Below, piece by piece: positions 34,614-43,182 of a stretch of 64,000 nucleotides of DNA. Within the stretch, counting starts at the first letter, position 1, and each line of letters begins with the position of its first letter. Source of the DNA: Actinobacteria bacterium OV450 (lineage in GTDB: Bacteria > Actinomycetota > Actinomycetes > Streptomycetales > Streptomycetaceae); the NCBI GenBank assembly GCA_001298555.1, contig LJCW01000011.1, forward strand, positions 1-64,000, read 5' to 3'. The notes beneath the pieces are model-generated. The model was not told where the DNA came from. It saw only the letters and a program-made list of their open reading frames with translations, and did not search any database. The translations under genes and the position numbers were made by a program.

Positions 34614-35786
34614 CTACGCGTGCTCGCGCAGGACCCGGTTGGGGGCGTACAGCTCCGTCACCGTCGGGCCGGCCGCGGCCAGCGCCGCCGCCGCCCGCTG
34701 GGGCTGCGGGGTGCGCTGGTGCGGGAGCGGGCTCCCCGGCATCTCGGTCACCTGGGAGACGTCGGCCTGCGGCCGGCGCGCCCGGTAGGCCGAGCGGTAG
34801 GCGGCCGGGGAGGACCCCAGCTGCCGCCGGAAGTGTCCGCGCAGGGCGACCGGCGAGCGGAACCCGCAGCGCCCGGCGACCTCGTCGACCGAGTAGTCGG
34901 AGGTCTCCAGCAGCCGCTGGGCCTGGAGCACCCGCTGGGTGATCAGCCACTGGAGCGGTGCGCTGCCGGTGAGCGAGCGGAACCGCCGGTCGAAGGTGCG
35001 CCGGCTCATGTACGCGCGGGCGGCGAGCGTCTCCACGTCGAACTGCTCGTGGAGGTGCTCCAGTGCCCAGGCGACGACCTCGGCGAGCGGGTCGGCGCCG
35101 ATCTCCTCCGGCAGCGACCGGTCGAGGTAGCGCTCCTGGCCGCCCGTGCGCCGCGGCGGGACGACGAGCCGGCGGGCCAGTGCCCCGGCCGCCTCACTGC
35201 CGTGGTCCGTGCGCACGATGTGCAGGCACAGGTCGATTCCGGCCGCGGTGCCCGCGGACGTGAGCACGTCGCCGTCGTCGACGAACAGCTCGCGCGGATC
35301 GACATGGACGGACGGGTACCGCTTGGCCAGCGTCGGCGCGTACATCCAGTGCGTCGTCGCGGGCCGGCCGTCCAGCAGACCGGCGGCGGCGAGCACGAAG
35401 GCCCCCGTGCACAGTCCGACGATCCGGGCGCCCTCCTCGTGCGCCAGACGCAGTGCGTCGAGCGCCTCCGGCGGCGGCGGTGAAGTGATCGAGCGCCAGG
35501 CGGGAACGACGACCGTGCCTGCCCGGGCGATCGCCTCCAACCCGTACGGCGCGGTGAGCTCGAGTCCGCCGGTGGTCCGCAGCGGACCTTCCTCCCCGGC
35601 GCACACGAGCAGTCGATAGCGTGGAACTCCCGCGTCCTGCCGGTCGATGCCGAACACGGAAAGTGGAATGGAGCTCTCGAAGATCGGGCCGCCGCTGAAC
35701 AGCAGCACCGCGACGATCTCCCTGCGGCGACGCCCCGCGAGTTTCCTGCCGGCGTCCGCAATGACGGCGGTGGAATCCTGGCTCAT
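34614..35786 (-). CDS. adpA: AdpA, AraC-family developmental master regulator
   Basis: 390 residues from ATG 35786 (MSQDSTAVIADAGRKL). N-terminal DJ-1/PfpI-like dimerisation domain (about 20-205; IVAVLLFSGGPIFESSIPLS, IVGLCTGAFVLAAAGLLDG), then a C-terminal AraC/XylS domain with two HTH motifs (FDVETLAARAYMSRRTFDRR, YSVDEVAGRCGFRSPVALRG). It controls aerial development and antibiotic genes. No TTA codon occurs anywhere in this frame (no TAA is present on the plus strand from 34614 to 35786), whereas streptomycete adpA genes normally carry one and depend on bldA tRNA. The equivalent linker Leu in ALARRLVVPP is CTC. Followed by a hairpin and orn. Confidence 0.96.
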   Translation of the reverse strand: MSQDSTAVIADAGRKLAGRRRREIVAVLLFSGGPIFESSIPLSVFGIDRQDAGVPRYRLLVCAGEEGPLRTTGGLELTAPYGLEAIARAGTVVVPAWRSITSPPPPEALDALRLAHEEGARIVGLCTGAFVLAAAGLLDGRPATTHWMYAPTLAKRYPSVHVDPRELFVDDGDVLTSAGTAAGIDLCLHIVRTDHGSEAAGALARRLVVPPRRTGGQERYLDRSLPEEIGADPLAEVVAWALEHLHEQFDVETLAARAYMSRRTFDRRFRSLTGSAPLQWLITQRVLQAQRLLETSDYSVDEVAGRCGFRSPVALRGHFRRQLGSSPAAYRSAYRARRPQADVSQVTEMPGSPLPHQRTPQPQRAAAALAAAGPTVTELYAPNRVLREHA

Positions 35787-36160
35787 GGCTAAGCCCCCCT
35801 TGGGTGTCGCGACTCCTTGGTCTGGTCGCACCTGCACGTTTCCCCTCGGCCTTGCACGTGGATCCCCCGCCGTAAATACATGATCGAATCTACTGCGTCC
35901 CGTGGTGTCGGCGTGACAAGTTCAGCACGCAGCGCTATGTCGACTTGGCAACTTGGCGAAAAGCATTCGATCAGGAAGCCTTCCACTCCGCTACCGAAGT
36001 GGGAAGCTTGCCCTCCGGCCATGGCCAGTACCCGTAGGGTCTCCGGGGCCCCCTGGGTCTGTCGTCGCTGGTGGTGGAGGGGTTGAGGGGGCATTCCGGC
36101 AAGACCGGCACTGTTCCGGGAAGTTGGCTGAAAACATGCGGGTGTGGGTGTGCGAATCAG
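35787..36160. other. adpA upstream region
   Basis: 374 nt between adpA and a small membrane-protein gene on the same strand. It is less GC-rich than its surroundings around 35870-35990. It should hold the adpA promoter. I found no perfect AdpA site (TGGCSNGWWY), no hairpin and no convincing reading frame. Confidence 0.5.
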
Positions 36161-36565
36161 TCAGTCCCCTGAGGAAAATCCACCGGACGTGTAGCAGCCG
36201 CGGCGCGCCCGGCTTCCCGCACCGGGTCCGGAGCCGGCCCCGGTGCGCGAATGCCGGCGGCGCCCGGGGCCGGGCGGCACCCGCTCCTCCACGAGCACCA
36301 GGGCGGCGGCCCGCTCCGCCTTCTCCGAGTAGCGCAGCATCGCCCTGCACGCCGCGGTGACCGCGACCAGCCCGAGGGTTGCGACGGCGGCGCCGCCGAA
36401 GGAGGCTCCGTAGACGACGAGCACCACCGGCACGAGCAGGCAGCTGAAGGCGGCCCAGCGCACCACGTCACCCGCGGGGTCGTCATGGGGGCGTCTGCCG
36501 GACTGCACGGACGGGTGAACGGTCGGCTGAGCGGGCTGGACGGGGTGAACCGGATGGCCGGGCAC
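36161..36565 (-). CDS. Small two-helix membrane protein
   Basis: 134 residues. After a Pro/His-rich N-terminus, two hydrophobic segments (FSCLLVPVVLVVYGASF and AAVATLGLVAVTAACRAML) are followed by a basic, Gly/Arg-rich tail. No known family. It sits upstream of adpA on the same strand, and a membrane protein at this position is, from memory, conserved in streptomycetes. Confidence 0.65.
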   Translation of the reverse strand: MPGHPVHPVQPAQPTVHPSVQSGRRPHDDPAGDVVRWAAFSCLLVPVVLVVYGASFGGAAVATLGLVAVTAACRAMLRYSEKAERAAALVLVEERVPPGPGRRRHSRTGAGSGPGAGSRARRGCYTSGGFSSGD

Positions 36566-36918
36566 GGCGTGCTCCCTGCGGGCTCTTCCTGGACGTCGGA
36601 CGCCTGTCCAACGGCGCGCGGCGGGGCTCGGTCACTGCGCGCACGGGTGGTGCGCGCGGGGGCCCGTCACTGCCTGTAGGGGACAGCGGCCATTGCCAAG
36701 GAGCCCTCGCTCCGGCATGCTCCCTGGGACGCTCTCCAAGGGCGGCATGCCCTGTGCAGGACAGGAGTGTCGCCGTACCCTGGTGGGTATGGGCTTGGGA
36801 AGATGCTTCCCGGACAGAGCTCCGTCACCCTGAGTCGTCATTTTTCCATCGGTACTTCCGCCCAATGTCGCCCCGTCGCCTTGTCCCTTCCCCCGAGGAC
36901 CTCTTCGCCGAGACATCC
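36566..36918. other. Divergent gap before the universal stress protein gene
   Basis: 353 nt. Upstream in-frame ATGs of the stress-protein frame (36754, 36865) fall here but lack ribosome-binding sites. Nothing else recognised. Confidence 0.45.
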
Positions 36919-37449
36919 ATGGCCGGTCACGAATTCCACGAACCCGCGGACCGCAAGCGCAAACCGCTCGCCGACCACACGTCGAGCGACCTGCGCGCGG
37001 TGGAACAGACGCGTCATCCCTGCGATCCGGCCTTCCGGCACGGGGTCGTGGTCGGTTTCGACGGCTCCACGTCCAGTGAGCGAGCCCTGGCCTATGCGAT
37101 CGGCATGGCCCGCCGCTCCGGATCCGGCCTGATCATCGTGCACGTGGCCAACCGGCTGCCCACCACCGTGTGGGCCGGCTGCGAGCCGCCCGTCTTCGTG
37201 GACGTCCCGGACCACCGCACCGAGGTGCTGGGGCTGGAGCTCGCCTGCGCGGACTACCTGACCGAGGTGCCGTGGATCCTGGTCGAGCGGGGCGGGGACA
37301 TCTGCCACGAGCTGGAGGAGGTCGGCCGGGAGTACTCGGCGGACGCCATCGTGGTCGGCTCCACCCACGGGATCGTGGGGCGGATCTTCGGGTCCGTGGC
37401 GGGCCGGCTGGCCAAGCGCGCACAGCGACCGGTCGTTGTCATTCCGTAA
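36919..37449 (+). CDS. Universal stress protein (UspA family)
   Basis: 176 residues from ATG 36919. A polar N-terminal extension of ~40 residues precedes the Usp fold: VVVGFDGSTSSERALAYAIG at about 49 and the ATP-binding pattern GSTHGIVGRIFGSVAGRLAK (G-x2-G-x9-G-S type) near the end, closing with RPVVVIP. ATP-binding Usp proteins respond to stress or hypoxia. The start is the weakest point; the frame extends upstream to 36754. Confidence 0.85.
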   Translation: MAGHEFHEPADRKRKPLADHTSSDLRAVEQTRHPCDPAFRHGVVVGFDGSTSSERALAYAIGMARRSGSGLIIVHVANRLPTTVWAGCEPPVFVDVPDHRTEVLGLELACADYLTEVPWILVERGGDICHELEEVGREYSADAIVVGSTHGIVGRIFGSVAGRLAKRAQRPVVVIP

Positions 37450-37548
37450 CCCCCTGTACGTCGGTTGTGCGGTTGTGAACCCCCATGTAAAGGGTAGATA
37501 AGTGCTGCTGGGACGCAGCAAACAACTGCAGATCGAAGGGAGCCCGCC

Positions 37549-38118
37549 GTGGACAATGGTGTCTCTGCGGGAAGCACGGCCTCGACCTCGACCCTCGGGA
37601 ACATAGCCCTGGGTCTGACCCTTCTCGCATTCGGTATCGGCCACACCGCCATCGTCAGCGGCGTGTCCGCGGCCAACTCCGTGTCACTCGCGACCTACGT
37701 CGGCGGTCTCGCCCTGTTCGTCCTCGGAGTCCTGGAATTCCGCGGTGGCAACGGCTTCAACGGCACGGCGTTCGCGGGCCTCGGCGCCTTCTGGTTCACC
37801 TGGGCCTCGGGGGCGGACGGAAAGGTTTCGGCACACGCCGCCGGACTGTTCCTGGTCCTCTTCGCCCTGCTGGCGCTGACCCTCACCGTCAGCGCGTCGA
37901 GCGGACTCTTCGGTCAGGGCGCGTACGCCCTGCTCACCCTCTCCCTGCTGCTCCTCGCGGTCGGCTCCTTCGCGGACAGCGGCGGGCTCGCCAAGGCCGC
38001 CGGCTGGGCGGCCGCCCTTTCCGGCCTGATGTTCTGGTACGGCGCCACGGCGGCGCTGGCCCACTGGCCCATGGCACTGGGCAAGGCCTCCGGCAGGGGC
38101 GCGGTCGCCGCGGGCTGA
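37549..38118 (+). CDS. GPR1/FUN34/YaaH (SatP-like) acetate transporter
   Basis: 189 residues with six hydrophobic segments: NIALGLTLLAFGIGHTAIVS, YVGGLALFVLGVLEFRGGN, FAGLGAFWFTWASGA, AAGLFLVLFALLALTLTVSA, AYALLTLSLLLLAVGSF, AAALSGLMFWYGATAALAHW. The FRGGNGFNGTAFAGLGAFW region matches the family. It probably moves acetate or succinate. GTG start with GGGAG upstream. Confidence 0.88.
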   Translation: MDNGVSAGSTASTSTLGNIALGLTLLAFGIGHTAIVSGVSAANSVSLATYVGGLALFVLGVLEFRGGNGFNGTAFAGLGAFWFTWASGADGKVSAHAAGLFLVLFALLALTLTVSASSGLFGQGAYALLTLSLLLLAVGSFADSGGLAKAAGWAAALSGLMFWYGATAALAHWPMALGKASGRGAVAAG

Positions 38119-38157
38119 GCGCCGCGGACCGGCCGGGCCGGCGTGCCGGCGTACGGG

Positions 38158-38190
38158 AACGGCCCCCGGGGGAATCCCCCGGGGGCCGTT
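38158..38190. terminator. Bidirectional terminator, transporter / glmS
   Basis: AACGGCCCCCGGGGG pairs perfectly with CCCCCGGGGGCCGTT around an AAT loop, between two convergent genes. Confidence 0.93.
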
Positions 38191-38219
38191 CCGTGCGCCG
38201 AGCGGGCGCGCCCCGTCGG

Positions 38220-40037
38220 CTACTCGACGGTGACGGACTTCGCCAGGTTGCGCGGCTTGTCGATGTCCCGGCCCAGGGCCAGGGCCGTGTGGTACGCCAG
38301 CAGCTGGAGCGGGATGCCCATCAGGATCGGGTCGAGCTCGTCCTCGTTCTTGGGCACGACGATCGTGTGGTCGGCCTTCTCCTGCTCACGGTGGGCGACC
38401 GCCAGGATCCGGCCGCTGCGGGCCTTGATCTCCTCCAGCGCGGCGCGGTTCTTCTCCAGCAGGTCGTCGTCCGGGACGATCGCGACCGTCGGCATCGCCG
38501 GCTCGATGAGCGCGAGCGGGCCGTGCTTGAGCTCCGAGGCCGGGTAGGCCTCGGCGTGGATGTAGGAGATCTCCTTCAGCTTGAGGGAGGCCTCCAGGGC
38601 CACCGGGTAGCCGCGGACGCGGCCGATGAACATCATCGACTTGGCCTCCGCGTACTCGGCCGCCAGCTTCTTGATGTCCTCTTCGCCCTCGAGGATCTCC
38701 TGGATCTGCGCCGGCAGCTTGCGCAGGCCCTCGATGATCCGCTTGCCGTCGGTGACCGACAGGTCCCGGATCCGGCCGAGGTGGACGGCGAGCAGCGCGA
38801 AGGCCACGACCGTGTTGGTGAAGCACTTGGTGGAGACGACGCAGACCTCGGGACCGGCGTGCACGTACACGCCGCCGTCGGCCTCGCGGGCGATCGCGGA
38901 GCCCACCACGTTGACGACGCCGAGGACGCGGGCGCCCTTGCGCTTGAGCTCCTGCACCGCGGCCAGCACGTCGTACGTCTCGCCGGACTGGGAGACGGCG
39001 ATGTACAGGGTGTCGGGGTCCACGACCGGGTTGCGGTAGCGGAACTCGGAGGCCGGCTCGGCGTCCGCGGGGATGCGGGCCATGCTCTCGATGAGGCCGG
39101 CGCCGATCATGCCCGCGTGGTACGAGGTGCCGCAGCCCAGGATCTTGACCCGGCGGATGCCGCGCGCCTCGCGCGGGTCCAGGTTCAGGCCGCCCAGGTG
39201 CACGGTGTTGAAGCGGTCGTCGATCCGGCCGCGCAGCACGCGGTCGACCGCGTCGGGCTGCTCGGAGATCTCCTTGTGCATGTAGGTGTCGTGGCCGCCC
39301 ATGTCGTACGAGGCGGCCTCCCACTCCACGGTCTCCGGGGTGGCGGTGGTCTTCGTGCCGCTGGTGGTGTAGGTGCGGAAGTCGTCGGCCTTGAGGGTGG
39401 CCATCTCACCGTCGCCCAGGGTCACGACCTGGCGGGTGTGGGCGATCAGCGCGGCCACGTCGGAGGCGACGAGCATCTCCTTCTCGCCGATGCCGAGGAT
39501 GACGGGCGAGCCGTTGCGGGCCACGACGATGCGGTCGGCGAAGTCGTCGTGCATGACGGCGATCCCGTACGTGCCCTCGATCGCCTTGACGGCCTCGCGG
39601 ACCTTCTCCTCCAGGGTGTCGGCCTGGGAGCGGGCGATCAGGTGGACGATGACCTCGGTGTCGGTCTCCGACACGAACACGACGCCCTCGGACTCCAGCT
39701 TGGCGCGGAGCTCGGCGGCGTTGTCGACGATGCCGTTGTGGACGACCGCGACCTTGCTCTCGGGGTCCAGGTGCGGGTGCGAGTTGATGTCGCTCGGCGC
39801 GCCGTGGGTGGCCCAGCGGGTGTGGGCGATGCCGGTGGTGCCGGCGAAGCGCTTGGGCACCCGGGACTCCAGCTCGCGGACACGGCCCTTGGCCTTGACC
39901 ACCTTGAGCGCGGGGGACTTCGGGCTGTTGACGACGATGCCCGCGGAGTCGTACCCGCGGTACTCCAGTCGCTGCAGGCCTTCCAGCAGCAGCGGTGCCA
40001 CGTCACGCTTGCCGATGTAACCCACGATTCCGCACAT
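38220..40037 (-). CDS. glmS: Glutamine-fructose-6-phosphate aminotransferase (GlmS)
   Basis: 605 residues. N-terminal class II glutamine amidotransferase with catalytic Cys2 (MCGIVGYIGKRDVAPLLLEG), YRGYDSAGI and HTRWATHG. Two SIS domains: KILGCGTSYHAGMIGAGLIE, SQSGETYDVLAAV, IGRVRGYPVALEASLKLKEI, HAEAYPASELKHGPLALIEP. C-terminal PRNLAKSVTVE. Makes glucosamine-6-phosphate for cell-wall synthesis. AGGAGGGG precedes the ATG. The small 91-aa gene upstream and the DasR-type site at 40454-40469 suggest amino-sugar control. No glmS ribozyme is seen. Confidence 0.97.
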   Translation of the reverse strand: MCGIVGYIGKRDVAPLLLEGLQRLEYRGYDSAGIVVNSPKSPALKVVKAKGRVRELESRVPKRFAGTTGIAHTRWATHGAPSDINSHPHLDPESKVAVVHNGIVDNAAELRAKLESEGVVFVSETDTEVIVHLIARSQADTLEEKVREAVKAIEGTYGIAVMHDDFADRIVVARNGSPVILGIGEKEMLVASDVAALIAHTRQVVTLGDGEMATLKADDFRTYTTSGTKTTATPETVEWEAASYDMGGHDTYMHKEISEQPDAVDRVLRGRIDDRFNTVHLGGLNLDPREARGIRRVKILGCGTSYHAGMIGAGLIESMARIPADAEPASEFRYRNPVVDPDTLYIAVSQSGETYDVLAAVQELKRKGARVLGVVNVVGSAIAREADGGVYVHAGPEVCVVSTKCFTNTVVAFALLAVHLGRIRDLSVTDGKRIIEGLRKLPAQIQEILEGEEDIKKLAAEYAEAKSMMFIGRVRGYPVALEASLKLKEISYIHAEAYPASELKHGPLALIEPAMPTVAIVPDDDLLEKNRAALEEIKARSGRILAVAHREQEKADHTIVVPKNEDELDPILMGIPLQLLAYHTALALGRDIDKPRNLAKSVTVE

Positions 40038-40113
40038 AAAGTCTTGCCCCTCCTGAAGTTCGGTTGCCCTTGCCGCTCTTGTCGCCGCGCCTGCCGTCGG
40101 CCGGTCCTGTCGC

Positions 40114-40389
40114 TCAGCCGTAGACGATGCGGCGCAGCTGCCGGAGCGAGAGCTCCGGCGGCGCCACGGCGCGGTGCGGCAGCTCGGCCGCGATCCGCTC
40201 GAAGATCTCCGCGTTGACCGCGCCGCCGGACTGGAGCTCACGGTGGCGGCGGCGCACGAATTCCTCGGTGGTCTCGTCGAAGTACGCGAGCACGTCGAGC
40301 ACCACCCGGGCGGCCTCACCGCGCTGCAGCGCGGTGCTGCGCACCAGGTGGTCGACGAGATCGTCATGTGACGGGTGGCGGTCGAGCAC
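40114..40389 (-). CDS. Small conserved protein upstream of glmS
   Basis: 91 residues, GTG start. Mostly helical and charged: HDDLVDHLVRSTALQRGEAA, RVVLDVLAYFDETTEEFVRR, EIFERIAAELPHRAVAPPEL, LRQLRRIVYG. No signal peptide or DNA-binding motif recognised. 76 nt before glmS on the same strand and downstream of the DasR-type operator, so probably co-transcribed with glmS. Function unknown; a regulatory partner of GlmS is only a guess. Confidence 0.75.
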   Translation of the reverse strand: MLDRHPSHDDLVDHLVRSTALQRGEAARVVLDVLAYFDETTEEFVRRRHRELQSGGAVNAEIFERIAAELPHRAVAPPELSLRQLRRIVYG

Positions 40390-40425
40390 TCGTAGATATT
40401 GACGGGCTACGGCCGGGAACGCAAA

Positions 40426-40451
40426 GATCCTGCCCGAAATCGGGCAGGATC
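40426..40451. terminator. 11-bp hairpin beside the DasR-type site
   Basis: GATCCTGCCCG pairs perfectly with CGGGCAGGATC around an AAAT loop, 2 nt from the DasR-like operator. It may terminate the DUF4429 transcript or form in the leader of the glmS operon. Confidence 0.75.
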
Positions 40452-40453
40452 CA

Positions 40454-40469
40454 TCTGGTCCAGACCAGT
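40454..40469 (-). promoter_or_regulatory. DasR-type operator (dre) of the glmS operon
   Basis: On the minus strand ACTGGTCTGGACCAGA matches 13 of 16 positions of the dre consensus ACTGGTCTAGACCACT and is itself an almost perfect palindrome. It lies 65-80 nt upstream of the 91-aa gene that precedes glmS. Confidence 0.8.
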
Positions 40470-40507
40470 GGAAGGCGTAAATCCGGTCACTAAAGGAGGG
40501 TGAACGG

Positions 40508-41413
40508 TTAGAAACGACGCAAAACGGCCTGCTTGGCCGCGGCGAACTCCTCGGCCGTGAGGATGCCGCCCTGGTGCAGCTCGCCGAGCTCGCGCAGCCG
40601 GCGCAGCAGCGCGTCGTGGTCCTCGGGGGCCGTCGGCTCGGGGGCCGATGCCGCGAGCTCCGGCACCGGCGCCGGGGACAGGGACGGGACGGCCTCGGCG
40701 GGGGACGCGGCGTCCCGGGGATGGGGCATCCGTACCGCCACGGCCGCCGCGACGAGCGCCATCAGCGGGTCCTTCTTGAAGCCGAACAGCTCCACCGTGT
40801 ACGGGTCGTACTTCGGCGCGGGGGCGGCCGGGGCGCCCGCCAGCGTGAACCGGATCCACCCGTTGTCGAGGCCCTTGGACGGGGACCACTCCACCGTCCG
40901 CAGGTCCGCGACGCGGAACTCGCGCGGGCCGCCGGAGCTCTTGGCCTCCTCCGTCGTCCAGTTCCAGTCCAGGGCCACCCGGTCCCCGTCGAAGGCCACG
41001 GTCCCGTCACCGGCGGCCACCGAGATCGGCACGGCCGGCCCGGGCAGCAGGTACGCGTCCGCCGGGCCGGCGTCCACCTGGTCGAGCAGCAGCGCGTTGC
41101 GCACCTCGTCCACGAAGTACTCCGCCACGCCGGTCCGGTCCGCGTCCACCGTCAGCCGGTACGGATCGGAGGCCTCCGGCAGCCGCCCGCCCGTCACCTG
41201 GAGCAGCGGGTCGGCCCCCTCACGCAGCTTCAGCCTCAACCGGCCGCTCCTGCGGCCCGGTTCGTGGCTGATGCCGGCGAGCGCGCGCAGTGGGACGATC
41301 ACTTCGCCCAGCGTCTGGCGCAGCAGCCCCACCCCCTTGTCGCGGCCGGGCACGATGCGCACCGCGTCCCCGTCGAAGGTCCATGTGCCGTCCTTCTGGA
41401 TGATTTCCGCCAT
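40508..41413 (-). CDS. DUF4429 protein with C-terminal SHOCT domain
   Basis: 301 residues. Two DUF4429-like beta-rich units (KDGTWTFDGDAVRIVPGRDK at the start; DGTVAFDGDRVALDWNW in the middle), each with an acidic turn, then a Pro/Ala linker and a SHOCT domain (LLRRLRELGELHQGGILTAE, EFAAAKQAVLRR). Soluble. Common in actinomycetes and without assigned function. Divergent from the GH20 gene with a 51-nt gap. Confidence 0.9.
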   Translation of the reverse strand: MAEIIQKDGTWTFDGDAVRIVPGRDKGVGLLRQTLGEVIVPLRALAGISHEPGRRSGRLRLKLREGADPLLQVTGGRLPEASDPYRLTVDADRTGVAEYFVDEVRNALLLDQVDAGPADAYLLPGPAVPISVAAGDGTVAFDGDRVALDWNWTTEEAKSSGGPREFRVADLRTVEWSPSKGLDNGWIRFTLAGAPAAPAPKYDPYTVELFGFKKDPLMALVAAAVAVRMPHPRDAASPAEAVPSLSPAPVPELAASAPEPTAPEDHDALLRRLRELGELHQGGILTAEEFAAAKQAVLRRF

Positions 41414-41447
41414 CCGTCGATTCTCGCACCGCCCCCGGCAGGCCAGT

Positions 41448-41459
41448 TGGCCTATACCT
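41448..41459 (+). promoter_or_regulatory. Degenerate DasR-like site before the GH20 gene
   Basis: TGGCCTATACCT differs from the 12-bp chi/dre core TGGTCTAGACCT at three positions and ends 5 nt before the ATG. Weak by sequence; kept because the gene product is in the GlcNAc pathway. Confidence 0.35.
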
Positions 41460-41464
41460 GCCCT

Positions 41465-43048
41465 ATGAGAGTCCTGCGACGCACGCTCGGCACCCTCCTC
41501 GTCCTCGGCGCGGCCGCCTCCTGCGCCGCGTCCCCCGGCGGCGACGCCAGACCCGGCGACGCGCGCCCCGCCCTCCTCGCCCCCTACGCGCAGCTCCTGC
41601 CGGCGCCCGCCTCCGCCCGCGCCGGGGGCCCCGGGTACGCCCTGGGCGCGGGCACGGTCATCCGTACCGGCCCGACCGGCGACGAGGAGGTCCGCCGGGT
41701 CGGCGAGCTCCTCGCGCAGCAGCTCAGGGGTCCCAGCGGGCTCCCGCTGCCGGTGGTCGGCGGGGCCGGCGGGGACGGGATCCGGCTGCGCCTCGACGAG
41801 GGGGCCGCAGGGACCGGCGCCGAGGGGTACCGGCTGGAGTCCGGTCCGGACGGGGTCACGCTGACCGCGCGCACCCCGGCGGGGCTGTTCCACGCGGGGC
41901 AGACGCTGCGGCAGCTGCTGCCGCCGGCCGGCCCGGGCACGGTGCCCGGCGGCGAGATCACCGACGCGCCCCGTTTCGCGTACCGGGGGGCGATGCTCGA
42001 CATCGCCCGGCACCACTTCACGGTCGAGCAGGTCAAGCGGTACGTCGACCAGCTCGCCCGGTACAAGGTCAACACGCTGCACCTGCACCTGAGCGACGAC
42101 CAGGGCTGGCGGATCGCGATCGACTCCTGGCCGCGGCTGGCGGAGTACGGGGGCGGCAGCGAGGTGGGCGGCGGGCCGGGCGGGTACTGGACGAAGGACC
42201 AGTACCGGGACCTGGTGGCGTACGCGGGCGAGCGGTACGTGGACGTGGTCCCGGAGATCGACATGCCGGGGCACGTGAACGCGGCCCAGGCCTCGTACGC
42301 GGAACTGAACTGCGACGGGCAGGCCCGTGAGCGCTACACCGGCGTCAAGGTCGGCTTCAGCTCGCTGTGCGTCGGAGAGGAGCGGACGTACGAGTTCGTC
42401 GACGACGTGCTCGGCGAGCTGGCCGAACTGACGCCGGGCCGCTACCTGCACATCGGCGGCGACGAGGCGCACTCGACTCCGGCGGCGGACTACGCGGCGT
42501 TCATGGACCGCGCCCAGGAGATCGTGGGGCGCCACGGCAAGACGGTGGTGGCCTGGCACCAGCTGGCGACGGCCCGTCCGGCCCCCGGGGCGGTGCTCCA
42601 GTACTGGGGCCACGACAGGACCGCGGCGACCGAGAAGGCGGCGGTGGCCGCGGCGGCGAAGGCGGGGCATCCGCTGGTCCTCTCGCCCGCGGACCGGCTG
42701 TACCTGGACATGAAGTACGACGTGTCCACGAAGCCGGGCCTGGCGTGGGCGGGCTTCGTCCCGGTGCGCAGGGCCTACGACTGGGACCCGGGAACGTACC
42801 TGGCCGCCGCCGGGGTCCCGGAATCCGCCGTGCTCGGCGTCGAGGCCCCGCTGTGGACGGAGACCGTCGCGACCCGCACCGACCTGGAGTTCATGGCCTT
42901 CCCCCGGGTCCTGGGCCTCGCGGAACTGGGATGGAGCCGGGCTCCCCGCGACTGGACGGAGTACCGCACCCGGCTGGCGGCCCAGGCCCCCGGGCTGGAG
43001 GCCCAGGACATCACGTACTACCGGGCCCCGGACGTCCCCTGGCAGTAG
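41465..43048 (+). CDS. GH20 beta-N-acetylhexosaminidase, lipoprotein
   Basis: 527 residues. Lipoprotein signal LGTLLVLGAAASC (lipobox AASC), GH20b-type N-terminal domain (to about 165), then the catalytic barrel: FAYRGAMLDIARHHF, LHLHLSDDQGWRIAI, VVPEIDMPGHVNAAQASYAE, the catalytic pair in YLHIGGDEAH (Asp-Glu), and LGVEAPLWTET. It removes terminal GlcNAc from chitobiose and related sugars at the cell surface, completing the work of the chitinase. It may be DasR-controlled. Ends convergent to desD with a terminator between. Confidence 0.94.
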   Translation: MRVLRRTLGTLLVLGAAASCAASPGGDARPGDARPALLAPYAQLLPAPASARAGGPGYALGAGTVIRTGPTGDEEVRRVGELLAQQLRGPSGLPLPVVGGAGGDGIRLRLDEGAAGTGAEGYRLESGPDGVTLTARTPAGLFHAGQTLRQLLPPAGPGTVPGGEITDAPRFAYRGAMLDIARHHFTVEQVKRYVDQLARYKVNTLHLHLSDDQGWRIAIDSWPRLAEYGGGSEVGGGPGGYWTKDQYRDLVAYAGERYVDVVPEIDMPGHVNAAQASYAELNCDGQARERYTGVKVGFSSLCVGEERTYEFVDDVLGELAELTPGRYLHIGGDEAHSTPAADYAAFMDRAQEIVGRHGKTVVAWHQLATARPAPGAVLQYWGHDRTAATEKAAVAAAAKAGHPLVLSPADRLYLDMKYDVSTKPGLAWAGFVPVRRAYDWDPGTYLAAAGVPESAVLGVEAPLWTETVATRTDLEFMAFPRVLGLAELGWSRAPRDWTEYRTRLAAQAPGLEAQDITYYRAPDVPWQ

Positions 43049-43131
43049 CCGGGGAAGCGGGAGGGCCCGGGGCGCGTCCGTGAAGAGGGCCGGTCAGGGC
43101 TTCGCGGGCGCGCCCCGGCAGCAGGAGCAGG

Positions 43132-43175
43132 GGCGGGAGCGCTGTCGAGGGACCGTATTCGACAGCGCACCCGCC
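43132..43175. terminator. Bidirectional terminator, GH20 / desD
   Basis: GGCGGG-A-GCGCTGTCGA pairs with TCGACAGCGC-A-CCCGCC; 16 pairs with one A-A mismatch and an 11-nt loop. Confidence 0.88.
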
Positions 43176-43182
43176 CCCTTGA

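Noticed and set aside
35815-35835. Possible DasR site before adpA (TTGGTCTGGTCGCACC)
   Set aside because: Only the left half matches; four of twelve core positions differ and the palindrome is lost.
35950-35965. Possible AdpA autoregulatory site (TTGGCGAAAAGC)
   Set aside because: Two mismatches to TGGCSNGWWY, and such weak matches are expected by chance.
40022-40113. glmS ribozyme or riboswitch in the glmS leader
   Set aside because: The 76-nt gap is too short and lacks the conserved core; actinomycete glmS genes are not known to use it.
38193-40217. Plus-strand open frame of over 600 codons opposite glmS
   Set aside because: GlmS on the minus strand has full catalytic motifs; the opposite frame has none.
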